NCBI RefSeq assembly: GCF_907177275.1
Contig: NZ_CAJSLV010000070.1
Span: 1 to 46,537, forward strand
Length of the DNA stretch: 46,537 bases
Direction of reading: 5' to 3'
Source: Actinacidiphila cocklensis
GTDB lineage: Bacteria > Actinomycetota > Actinomycetes > Streptomycetales > Streptomycetaceae
Positions within the stretch are counted from its first letter, which is position 1. Each line of letters starts with the position of its first letter. The notes beneath the pieces are model-generated. The model was given only the letters and a program-made list of their open reading frames with translations. It did not search any database and was not told the origin of the DNA. Below, in pieces: positions 17,215 to 24,467 of this stretch. Both the position numbers and the translations under genes were made by a program.

Positions 17215-17560
17215 GTCGCGGAAGTCGATGCCCAGGCCGAGCTGCGCCTGCCGGAGCAGGCCCAGGTAGGCGTTGTTGACCAGCACGTGCATGTACGGGA
17301 TGCGGTGCTGTGCGCCGACGGCCAGCTCCTCGATCATGAACGGGAAGTCGTAGTCGCCCGACAACGCGACCACCTGCGCGTCCGGTTCGGCCGTCGCGCA
17401 GCCAAGCGCGGCCGGCACCCGGCGAGCCGAGCGGCCCCGCCTGCCCGCAGTTGATCCAGTGCCGCGGCCGGTAGACGTGCAGCAGCTGGGCGCCGGCGAT
17501 CTGCGACAGGCCGATCGTGGAGACGTAGCGGGTCCCGGGTCCGAGGGCCCGGTTCATCTC
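17215..17560 (-). pseudogene. gcl: Glyoxylate carboligase (gcl) remnant, truncated and frameshifted
   Basis: About 115 codons match the C-terminal third of glyoxylate carboligase, the ThDP enzyme joining two glyoxylates to tartronate semialdehyde. From 17557, one frame reads MNRALGPGTRYVSTIGL and RHWINCGQAGPLG. Near 17423 an extra base shifts the match to the frame reading VALSGDYDFPFMIEELAVG and HVLVNNAYLGLLRQAQ, and similarity stops near 17215. The family is close to 590 residues, so most of the gene is gone at both ends. The neighbours glxR and hyi belong to the same pathway, so this is the decayed third member of that set. Confidence 0.85.
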
Positions 17561-17567
17561 CGGGGTG

Positions 17568-17594
17568 CCCTCCGCGCGGAGGGTGGGCGTTTTT
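17568..17594 (+). terminator. Hairpin plus T-run terminator
   Basis: CCCTCCGCGCGGAGGG (17568-17583) is a perfect palindromic hairpin followed by TGGGCG and five T residues (17590-17594). This is a classic intrinsic terminator reading rightward. It abuts the truncated 5' end of the gcl remnant and may end transcription from the acyl-CoA synthetase operon. Confidence 0.7.
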
Positions 17595-17765
17595 CAGGGG
17601 CGCTGGGGGTACCCCGAGGCGAAGCTCTGGAGGCGGAACTGCGCGCTCAGCCCCTGCCGGGGCGCGGGTCGTCTCCGTCCGAAGGGGGCTGTCCGTTCCG
17701 TGCCGGGCCACCGGCTGGTGGGTGGCTGGTCGCGCAGTTCCCCGCGCCCCGACGGGGCGCTCCGC
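17595..17765. repeat. Gene-free stretch with Streptomyces-type intergenic repeats
   Basis: The stretch at 17724-17760 (GGCTGGTCGCGCAGTTCCCC, then GCGCCCC-GAC-GGGGCGC) is a form of the GGGGCGCGGGGAACTGCGCGACCAGCC element seen between many Streptomyces genes. A degenerate copy in the other orientation lies at about 17633-17655 (GGCGGAACTGCGCG, then CAGCCCC). The role of these elements is unknown. No open frame here looks real. Confidence 0.6.
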
Positions 17766-18506
17766 TCAGGAGGCGCGCGGGCCGGAGCGGATGAGGGCGT
17801 CGGCCGGGTCGTTGACCGGCTGCGGCGTACCCGTGAGGTCCATGACGAAGAGCGGCACACCCAACTGGTCCGCGCGCCCGCGCGCATCGTGGGCGTACCC
17901 CGCGAGCGAGAAGAACGCCCCCACGGCGTCCTCGTTGACGCAGTTGAGCCACAGGCACTCGACGTCCCGTACGGGAGTCGGCTGGGTGCTCGGGTCGACC
18001 TGGGCGACCATGCCCTGGCCGCGCAGGTCGATGCCGTTGGCCGTACGGTCGCCGGCCAGGCGCACATCGGCGAAGCCGAGCCACTTCAGGTACTGGGCCG
18101 CCGCGGTCAGGGCGTCCCGCCCGGTGCGGATGGTGACCGGGCGGAACGGCGGCCGGTCCGTCGGCGGCGGCGGCACGTCCCCGCTCGGCGCGGGCGCGGT
18201 ACCGCCCGCGTGCGGTACGGGCATCAGCCCCGGCTCGCCCGCCGCCTCGTCGTCGACCGGCAGCCGGATCAGCGCGCCGCAGGTGCAGCCGAACTCCGGC
18301 CGCGGCCAGTGGTCGGTGCGCCCGCAGTCGGGGCAGCGCAGCCGTACCCAGGAGTCGTCCCACGAGCGGTGCCTGATCTCGACCGGCAGCCCGCCGCGCA
18401 GCACCGGCAGGCAGAGCGGCGCCCCGCACGCGCAGGGGTACGTCGGCGCGGTGTACCTGTGGTCACGGCGGCAGGCCGGACAGCGCACCAGCACGCTCTC
18501 TGCCAT
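17766..18506 (-). CDS. Zinc-ribbon protein with Mrr-like restriction-endonuclease fold (hypothetical)
   Basis: The protein has 246 residues with an ATG at 18506 and a GGGAG box. The N-terminal half holds four CxxC-type knuckles (CPAC, CACG, CPDC, CTCG), suggesting two zinc ribbons. A Pro-rich linker follows. Residues ~130-240 resemble an Mrr-type nuclease fold: AAQYLKWLGFADVRLAG, then NGIDLRGQGMVAQVD. The usual D...(E/Q)xK catalytic pattern ends in D rather than K (QVD), so nuclease activity is doubtful. It separates the gcl remnant from glxR, and its link to them is unclear. Confidence 0.65.
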   Translation of the reverse strand: MAESVLVRCPACRRDHRYTAPTYPCACGAPLCLPVLRGGLPVEIRHRSWDDSWVRLRCPDCGRTDHWPRPEFGCTCGALIRLPVDDEAAGEPGLMPVPHAGGTAPAPSGDVPPPPTDRPPFRPVTIRTGRDALTAAAQYLKWLGFADVRLAGDRTANGIDLRGQGMVAQVDPSTQPTPVRDVECLWLNCVNEDAVGAFFSLAGYAHDARGRADQLGVPLFVMDLTGTPQPVNDPADALIRSGPRAS

Positions 18507-18594
18507 GGGTCACAACTCCCGGTCGGTCTCGTGCCCCCATAGTGCAGGAAGTTGCGGCCGGCTGTAACCGGCGGCCGACAGCCCGTCACGTGCG

Positions 18595-18647
18595 CCCGCC
18601 CGGCGGTGCGTTCGGCGCGACAGGACAGTCACGCACCGCCGGACGGG
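18595..18647 (-). terminator. Hairpin downstream of glxR
   Basis: CCCGCCCGGCGGTGCGT (18595-18611) pairs with ACGCACCGCCGGACGGG (18631-18647) at 16 of 17 positions. It lies just after the glxR stop and upstream of the zinc-ribbon gene, so it should end the hyi-glxR transcript. Confidence 0.7.
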
Positions 18648-18661
18648 GTCCTGGAGGGCGG

Positions 18662-19569
18662 TCAGCCGCCGGCCGGCAGCCCCGGCGGCTCCGGCAGCCG
18701 TTCGACGCCGCGCAGCAGCGCCGAGTGGTCGAGCCCGCCGTCGCCCTGCGCCCGCAGCGAGGCGACCAGGCCGGCCACCACGCAGCCCACCGGCAGCGCC
18801 GCCCCGACGGCGCGGGCCGCGTCGGTGACGATGCCCATGTCCTTGTGGTGCAGGTCGACACGGAAGCCGGGGGCGAAGGCGCGGTCAAGGAAGTTGGCCT
18901 TCTTGCGGGCCAGCACGGTGGAGCCGGCGAGCCCGCCGCCGAGCACGTCGAGGGCTGCGGACAGGTCCACGCCGGACTTCCGGAGGAAGACGACGGCCTC
19001 TGCGCATGCCTGGATGTTCACCGCGACGATCAGCTGGTTCGCCGCCTTGACCGTCTGGCCCGCGCCGTGCGGGCCGCAGCGCACGACGGCCGTGCCGAGC
19101 ACGTCCAGCAGGGGGCGGGCGTCCTCGAAGTCCTCGGGGTCGCCGCCGACCATGATCGAGAGCACCGCCTCGACGGCTCCTTCCTCGCCGCCGGACACCG
19201 GTGCGTCCAGGACCGGATGCCCTTGGCCGCGGCGGCCCGGGCCGGGTCGATGGAGGTCTGCGGGGTGATCGAGGAGGTGTCGATGAGCAGCGCGCCGGCC
19301 CGCGCGTGCGCCAGGACCCCGTCCTCGCCGTATACGACCGCCTCCACCTGCGGTGAGGCCGGCACCATCGTGCAGATGACGTCGGCGTCCTCGACCGCCT
19401 CGGCGACCGAGGACGCCGCGGTGCCGCCCCTCGCCGCCAACCGGGCGAGTCCCGCCGCCTCCAGCGTGTACCCGGTGACGTCGTAACCTGCGGCGATCAG
19501 GTTCTCCGCCATCGGCGACCCCATGATCCCCAGCCCTATCCAGGCCACTTTCTGCTTCTGCCTCTGCAT
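18662..19569 (-). pseudogene. glxR: 2-hydroxy-3-oxopropionate (tartronate semialdehyde) reductase with single-base frameshift
   Basis: The start at 19569 has an AAGGAG box. The first frame gives a Rossmann NAD(P)-binding N-terminus (VAWIGLGIMGSPMAENLIAAG) through KGIR. At about 19213 one G is missing (CGGTCC where CGGGTCC would keep frame). The remainder of the enzyme, VLDAPVSGGEEGAVEAVLSI onward with the catalytic-Lys region GAGQTVKAANQLIV, continues in the next frame to 18662. The two parts together give a normal-length enzyme of ~300 residues that would reduce tartronate semialdehyde to D-glycerate. It is either a recent null mutation or a sequencing error. It lies 50 bases downstream of hyi. 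Confidence 0.85.
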
Positions 19570-19619
19570 GTGCATCTCCTTGGACGTCGTCGGCGGCGGC
19601 ACGGCGGGGTGCCTGAGGG

Positions 19620-20429
19620 CTACCTCGACCAGCCGAGGCCGGCCGCGCTCCCGTCAGGGGACGGCTTGTGTTCGAGTCCCACGAACCCCTCGTAACCGGC
19701 GGCGTCGAGCAGGTCGGTCAGCCGCAGCGCTCCGGTTCCCCGCGCGCCCCGGCCGGGGAAGTCGGCGATCTGCACGTGGCCGACGCGGCCGATGTGGCGG
19801 TCGATCACCGCCGCGAGGTCCGCCCCGCCCGCGGCCAGGTGGTAGAGGTCGAGCAGGAACCGGGCGTTCCCGATCCCGCTCGCCTCGTTGACCCGCCGCA
19901 CCGCGGCGACGGCGGCCTCCGCGTCGACGAGCGGATACCGCGGTGACTCGGCGGCGTTGAGCGCCTCGATCAGCAGCGTCGCCCCGGCGCGGTGCGCGGC
20001 GGCCGCGGCCCGTACCAGGTTGTCGAGCGCGAGGGCGTCCTGGTCGGCGGGGTCCACCCCGTCGATGCGGTTGCCGTAGAGGGCGTTGAGCGCCGTGCAG
20101 CCCACGGATGCCGCGAAGTCCGCGGCGACCTCGATGTTGGCGCGGAAGCGCTCGGACTCGGCGCCCGGTACGGACGCCGCGCCGCGGTCGGGTCCCGGCA
20201 GTTGCCCGGCGTAGAAGTTCAGGCCGACCAGCCGGGTGCCTGCGCTCTCCAGAGCGGTCCGCAGGTCGTCGAGCGCGGTCGCGGCGGGGGTGGGGTCGTC
20301 GGGCCAGGGCCACCACAGCTCGACCGCCTCGAAACCCGCCGCGGCGGCGGCCGCCGGGCGCTCCAGCAACGGGAGTTCGGTGAAGAGCATGGAGAGGTTC
20401 ACGTCGAAGCGCGCGGCGGTGAAGCTCAC
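19620..20429 (-). CDS. hyi: Hydroxypyruvate isomerase
   Basis: The protein has 269 residues, a TIM-barrel of the Hyi/xylose isomerase-like family: FDVNLSMLFTELPLLERPAA, AVELWWPWP, GLNFYAGQLPGPDRG, LIEALNAAESPRYPL, LLDLYHLA and GHVQIADFPGR. It interconverts hydroxypyruvate and tartronate semialdehyde. The GTG at 20429 is preferred over the ATG at 20435 because the GGAAAGGA box sits right before the ATG and 5 bases before the GTG. It leads the hyi-glxR unit and has an operator-like palindrome at the start. With gcl lost and glxR broken, its benefit to the cell is uncertain. Confidence 0.88.
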   Translation of the reverse strand: MSFTAARFDVNLSMLFTELPLLERPAAAAAAGFEAVELWWPWPDDPTPAATALDDLRTALESAGTRLVGLNFYAGQLPGPDRGAASVPGAESERFRANIEVAADFAASVGCTALNALYGNRIDGVDPADQDALALDNLVRAAAAAHRAGATLLIEALNAAESPRYPLVDAEAAVAAVRRVNEASGIGNARFLLDLYHLAAGGADLAAVIDRHIGRVGHVQIADFPGRGARGTGALRLTDLLDAAGYEGFVGLEHKPSPDGSAAGLGWSR

Positions 20430-20437
20430 GAGCATCC

Positions 20438-20454
20438 TTTCCGCATGATGGAAA
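20438..20454. promoter_or_regulatory. TTTCC-N7-GGAAA operator upstream of hyi
   Basis: TTTCCGCATGATGGAAA is a palindrome with perfect 5-base arms, located directly before the hyi ribosome-binding site. IclR-family regulators of glyoxylate and allantoin genes (such as AllR of Streptomyces coelicolor) bind sites of this general form. A related sequence lies upstream of malate synthase at 44690-44706. The binder is inferred. Confidence 0.55.
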
Positions 20455-20994
20455 TCATCTTCTGTCTTGTGGAAGCGTGAATCCGCTCCGGCATGGCTGT
20501 CAAGGGATCCCGGGTGCCGCCGTCCACCCGCTCCTGCCGCCCCGCGGAACGGACCGTCCGGTTCCGCCGCAGCTCAGCGGCCCGCCGTCGCCACCGGTGA
20601 ATGCCGGCCGCCTATTCGCTCCGATCTGCACGCCGCCTAAAGCGCGGTCGACGTGCGGATGGCCCGCGTAAGGCCATCGGGTAATGGGTAGAGTTAACGT
20701 CGCTTTACATGCCGGCAATTTCTGCGGGATATGTCCGTTTACCCGCTTCCGTGGCGCTGGTGCCCTCGGTCCGGTGTGTCCAGGTTGTGCGGATCAATTC
20801 GGCTTTGCGGTGACGTTTGACATCCGGACGAAATAACTGTCTGCGGCGGCAGGATTCTCTGGACAAGGTAAAGAGGCCTGCCGTACTGTCCTCGGTGACC
20901 GCAACCAGCCAGACCGACTGGGATTTCGGCCGGGACCCGGCGTACTCCTGCCGGGTGGCGGCGGCGGTCGTGGCAGGCTTACGGGGATGGTGGG
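20455..20994. other. Gene-free region upstream of the RiPP cluster
   Basis: This stretch of about 540 bases between the hyi start and the SARP start has no convincing coding frame. Its base composition is visibly richer in A+T than the flanking genes (for example GGGTAATGGGTAGAGTTAAC near 20680-20700 and GACGAAATAACTG near 20830). A TTGACA hexamer lies at 20817-20822, but no well-spaced -10 partner is clear. GGAACGGACCGTCCGGTTCC near 20550 can form a bulged hairpin. It probably holds the promoter for the SARP operon. Confidence 0.5.
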
Positions 20995-22170
20995 TTGGTG
21001 GTCTTGTCCAACGCGCTCGAAAACAGCTCCGGCTTATCGCCGGGAAATACCGCACCGCATCTGCACACGACGGACCATACGCGCTTCACGGTACTGGGAA
21101 TGCTGGCCGTCACCGACGGCAGCGAATCAGTGGTGCTTCAGCCCTCGCGACCTGCGGCGTTGCTCGCGGCATTGCTGCTGAATGCCAACTCGGTCGTTTC
21201 CGTGGATTTCCTGCAGCGCGTCATCTGGGGTGAGGAAACCCCCGCTCAGGGCAAGTCCGCACTGCACAGCTGCGTTCTGCGGCTGCGTCGGCTGTTCGGC
21301 AAGTACGGCATCGCCGGCAATATGATCGAGGCGGTGCCCGGCGGATACCGGCTGACCGCGGACGCCGCCAGCCTCGACCTGGTCCGCTTCCGCGAACTGC
21401 TCGGCGCCGGCTATGCCACCGGGGAGCCGGAGGCCGAACTGCGGCTGCTGCGCGAGGCGCTCGCGCTGTGGCGGCCGCCGCTGCTGGCGAACGTGCCCTC
21501 CGACCTGCTGCACCGCGACGAGCTGCCGAAACTCCAGGAGGAGTGGCTGCGCGCCATCGAGCGGGTATTCGATCTCGAACTGGAGTGCGGCAGGCATCGC
21601 GAGGCGCTGGCCGACATCTGGTCCACCGCCCGTGCCTACCCGCTGCACGAGCGTTTCACCGAACAGTTGATGGAGGCGCTGGAGCGGGCAGGCCGTCGGG
21701 CGGAGGCACTTGCCGAGTACCGGCGGCTCAAGTCGTATCTCGCGCAGGCGCTCGGCGTCGACCCCGGGTCCGCGCTGCAACGGCTCGAACTCGCCATCCT
21801 GCGCGGCGAGTCGTCCGGCGGCCAGGAGGCGCCGCCGCCGCGCCGCCCGCCCCCGCCGCCGCCCGCCGCGGATCCGGCGGCCACGGATCCGGCGGGTGCC
21901 GATCCGGCGCACGGCGAACCCGTGGACGGCGGCCGCGTCCTGGACAGCCTGGTCGGCGCGGGCCTGCTCGAAGAGGGGCCGCGCGGGCTGTACCGGGTGC
22001 ACGAGCTGCTGCGGGTGTTCACCCGTGCCGCGGCCGCCCGCGGCGACGGCGGCTCCGCCCCCGAGCCGTCGGCTCCCCCCATACCCCCGTCCGCGTCGGC
22101 CCGTACCGGACACCCCACCACAGAACCGCAGCGGCCCGGTGCCGCAGGACTGCACCCCACGGAGGCGTGA
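20995..22170 (+). CDS. SARP family pathway activator with TTA codon
   Basis: The protein has 391 residues if translation starts at TTG 20995; the next codon, GTG 20998, is equally possible. From residue ~29 it has an OmpR-like winged helix (FTVLGMLAV, SVDFLQRVIWG, LHSCVLRLRRLFG), then a bacterial transcriptional activation domain (EEWLRAIERVFDLELE, HERFTEQLMEALERAGRRAEAL, SYLAQALGVDPGSAL). A Pro-rich linker leads to GLLEEGPRGLYRVHELLRVF, resembling the winged helix after the NB-ARC domain of AfsR-type SARPs, but no NTPase lies between. Codon 14 is TTA (21034-21036), needing the bldA tRNA. It sits 5 bases before the leader-binding gene, so it heads the operon and probably activates it. Confidence 0.87.
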   Translation: MVVLSNALENSSGLSPGNTAPHLHTTDHTRFTVLGMLAVTDGSESVVLQPSRPAALLAALLLNANSVVSVDFLQRVIWGEETPAQGKSALHSCVLRLRRLFGKYGIAGNMIEAVPGGYRLTADAASLDLVRFRELLGAGYATGEPEAELRLLREALALWRPPLLANVPSDLLHRDELPKLQEEWLRAIERVFDLELECGRHREALADIWSTARAYPLHERFTEQLMEALERAGRRAEALAEYRRLKSYLAQALGVDPGSALQRLELAILRGESSGGQEAPPPRRPPPPPPAADPAATDPAGADPAHGEPVDGGRVLDSLVGAGLLEEGPRGLYRVHELLRVFTRAAAARGDGGSAPEPSAPPIPPSASARTGHPTTEPQRPGAAGLHPTEA

Positions 22171-22175
22171 CTGAC

Positions 22176-24467
22176 ATGGTGTCCACCTACGACGAACTCG
22201 CCGGCACCCGGCCGCGTATCCGCCGGGACGTGCTCTACACCCAGACGCCCACCGGCGTGCACTTCCACAACGCACGCGGCGGATTCAGCGTCGTCATGCC
22301 GTCCGCCTACCGCTTCGCGACGCTCATGGTCCCGCACCTGACCGGCGACCACACGGTGGCCGCGCTCTGCGAGGGCCTCGGCGACAAGCAGCGCGAGATG
22401 GTGGTCCGACTGGTCGGTACGCTCTACGCGCGTGGTTTCGCCCGGGACGCCGTCCCCGCGGACGCCGGCGCGGAGCCGCTCGACCCGGCCGTCGCCGAGC
22501 GCTTCGCCGCGCAGGTCGACTACATCGACCACTACACCGACGGGTCCCTGGCCCGCTTCCGGCGCTTCCGGCAGACCCGGGTCGCCGTCGTCGGCGACGA
22601 CGCGGTCGCCCGCTGGGCCGCACTGAGCCTGATCCGCAACGGCTGCGCCGCCGTCGCCGTACCGCGCTCCATCGACCGCCCGGGCAACGGCTTCGCCGAC
22701 GTCACCGCCGAGGCGGCGGCGCTGCGGGACGCCGGCTGCGCCGCCGAGGTCGCCCTGCTGGACGCCACGGCCGGCGCTGACCCCGCCGCCTACGGCTGGC
22801 CGGACCTCGACGGCTACGACATGGTGCTGGTCACCGGCGCCGACGCGCCCCGGCGGCTCGCCGCCCTCCTCGACGCCGGCATACCGGCCGGCCGGCTGCT
22901 GCTGCCCGCCTGGCCCTTCGGCGACTCCGTGGTGATCGGCCCGCTCATGTCCCGCGGCGCCGCGGGCTGCTGGACGTGCGCGGCGCTCCGCCTCGGCACG
23001 AACGGCGAGCAGGGCGCCGCCGCGGACCTGTGGAGCGCGATGGCCCCCGGCGGCCCGCGCGACGCGGCCGCCCCCGCGGTCGGCGGCCCGCTCGCCGCGA
23101 TGATCGGCAACCTCCTCGGCTACGAGGTCTTCCGCCGCACGACGGGCGTCCTGCCCGCCGAGACCGAGAACCAGCTGCTCGTCCAGCACACCGACTCCCT
23201 CGACACGACCGCGCAGCCCCTGCTGCCGCACCCCCGCTGCCCGTACTGCTCCGCCGCCCCCGAGAGCCCGCAGGAGCCGGCCCTGCTGGCCGAACTGCTC
23301 CCGGCGGAACCGGCGGAAGGGGAGGTGCCGGCGCAGGACGCCGGGGCGGTGTCGCCGCTCGGCGGACCCGTCGGGGACGGGGCCGCCGAGGAGGACGCCG
23401 CGCAGGCGGCGCTCGCGGAGATCTCCGGGCGGGCGGTCCTGGTGCAGTCCATGACCGGGGTCTTCGCCGCGTACGCCGACGAGGACTGGGCGCAGACGCC
23501 GCTGAAGGTCAGCACGGTGGTGCTCGGCGTCGGGCACCGGGTGCGGCGCGAGGTGACCGCCTTCGACATCCACCACGTGGCCGGCGCGCGGCTTCGCGCG
23601 CTGCAACGCGCCGCCGAGGTCTACGCCGAGCACGTGGTGCCGGACCAGCAGGCGCTGTCCGGCGCGGAGTTGGAGGCCGCACGCGGCAAGTGGCGGGCGG
23701 TCGAGCCGTCCCGGCTGAGCATCGCGTCGGGCCTGGGCACCCCCGCGGAGCTGATCGCCCGCTGGTCTCCCGCGACCTCGCTGCTGAGCGGCGAGACGCT
23801 GCTGGTGCCCGCCGCCGCACTGCGGCCGTTCGGCGCCGACAACCAGGCCAGGGTCGTCGAGCCGACCTCCGCGGGGACCGGCGCGGGCGTGAGCCCCGCC
23901 GCCGCGGTGGCCCGCGGCCTGCGGACCGCGCTCGCCCACGACGCGCTGCGCCGGGCGCTGGGCGGCACGCTCGGCGTCGGCCTGGTCGCCCCGGACGCGC
24001 TGGACCCCGACGACGCCGAGATCACCTTCCTGCTCAGGTCCGCCGAGGGCCTCGACGCGGACCTGGAGATCCTGGAGCTGGGCGGCGGCCCGGGGGAGTG
24101 CGCCCTGCCGGTCGTGCTGGCCAGGGCCGCGGACCCCGCAACGGGCGCCCCGCACTGGGCGGTTGCCGCGGGCCTGCGCCGCCGCGACGCCGTCCTGGCC
24201 GCGGTGCGCGACCTGCTCGGCGCGGTGCAGACCGGTGCCACGCCCGACCTCGGCGACCCGCTGCTCGCCGACCTGGACCCGGCCGCCCTCGTCCCGAACG
24301 GCGAGCCGCCCGCCCCCGCCGCGGCCACCGACTGGCCGGCGGTCGCGACCGCCCTGCGTGCCGCCGGCCGCGACGTCCTGGCCGTCCCGGCGCACACGCC
24401 CGACCTGGCCGCAGGCCGCCTCCACGCCGCCCGCATCCTGCTGACCACCCCCGAGGCCCACCGGTGA
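22176..24467 (+). CDS. TOMM precursor leader-peptide-binding protein (E1-like/ocin-ThiF type)
   Basis: The protein has 763 residues from an ATG at 22176. The N-terminal part resembles the leader-recognition and E1-like domain of TOMM cyclodehydratase partners (FHNARGGFSVVMPSAYRFA, RVAVVGDDAVARWAALSLI). Two zinc knuckles are visible, C265-W-T-C268 and C355-P-Y-C358. The C-terminal ~350 residues look like a diverged YcaO-type fold without the canonical ATP-binding residues (GVFAAYADEDWAQTPLKVST, AAAVARGLRTALAHDALRRALG). Such proteins deliver the precursor to the YcaO enzyme. Its stop overlaps the YcaO start by four bases, supporting a complex. Confidence 0.85.
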   Translation: MVSTYDELAGTRPRIRRDVLYTQTPTGVHFHNARGGFSVVMPSAYRFATLMVPHLTGDHTVAALCEGLGDKQREMVVRLVGTLYARGFARDAVPADAGAEPLDPAVAERFAAQVDYIDHYTDGSLARFRRFRQTRVAVVGDDAVARWAALSLIRNGCAAVAVPRSIDRPGNGFADVTAEAAALRDAGCAAEVALLDATAGADPAAYGWPDLDGYDMVLVTGADAPRRLAALLDAGIPAGRLLLPAWPFGDSVVIGPLMSRGAAGCWTCAALRLGTNGEQGAAADLWSAMAPGGPRDAAAPAVGGPLAAMIGNLLGYEVFRRTTGVLPAETENQLLVQHTDSLDTTAQPLLPHPRCPYCSAAPESPQEPALLAELLPAEPAEGEVPAQDAGAVSPLGGPVGDGAAEEDAAQAALAEISGRAVLVQSMTGVFAAYADEDWAQTPLKVSTVVLGVGHRVRREVTAFDIHHVAGARLRALQRAAEVYAEHVVPDQQALSGAELEAARGKWRAVEPSRLSIASGLGTPAELIARWSPATSLLSGETLLVPAAALRPFGADNQARVVEPTSAGTGAGVSPAAAVARGLRTALAHDALRRALGGTLGVGLVAPDALDPDDAEITFLLRSAEGLDADLEILELGGGPGECALPVVLARAADPATGAPHWAVAAGLRRRDAVLAAVRDLLGAVQTGATPDLGDPLLADLDPAALVPNGEPPAPAAATDWPAVATALRAAGRDVLAVPAHTPDLAAGRLHAARILLTTPEAHR

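Noticed and set aside
17584..17594. T-run at 17590 as part of the gcl remnant's own terminator
   Set aside because: It reads rightward, opposite to gcl, and lies upstream of the remnant, so it cannot be the gcl terminator.
20477..20718. Short open frames upstream of the SARP gene as extra precursor peptides
   Set aside because: They lack ribosome-binding sites and leader-like sequence, and their Pro/Arg-rich content looks random.
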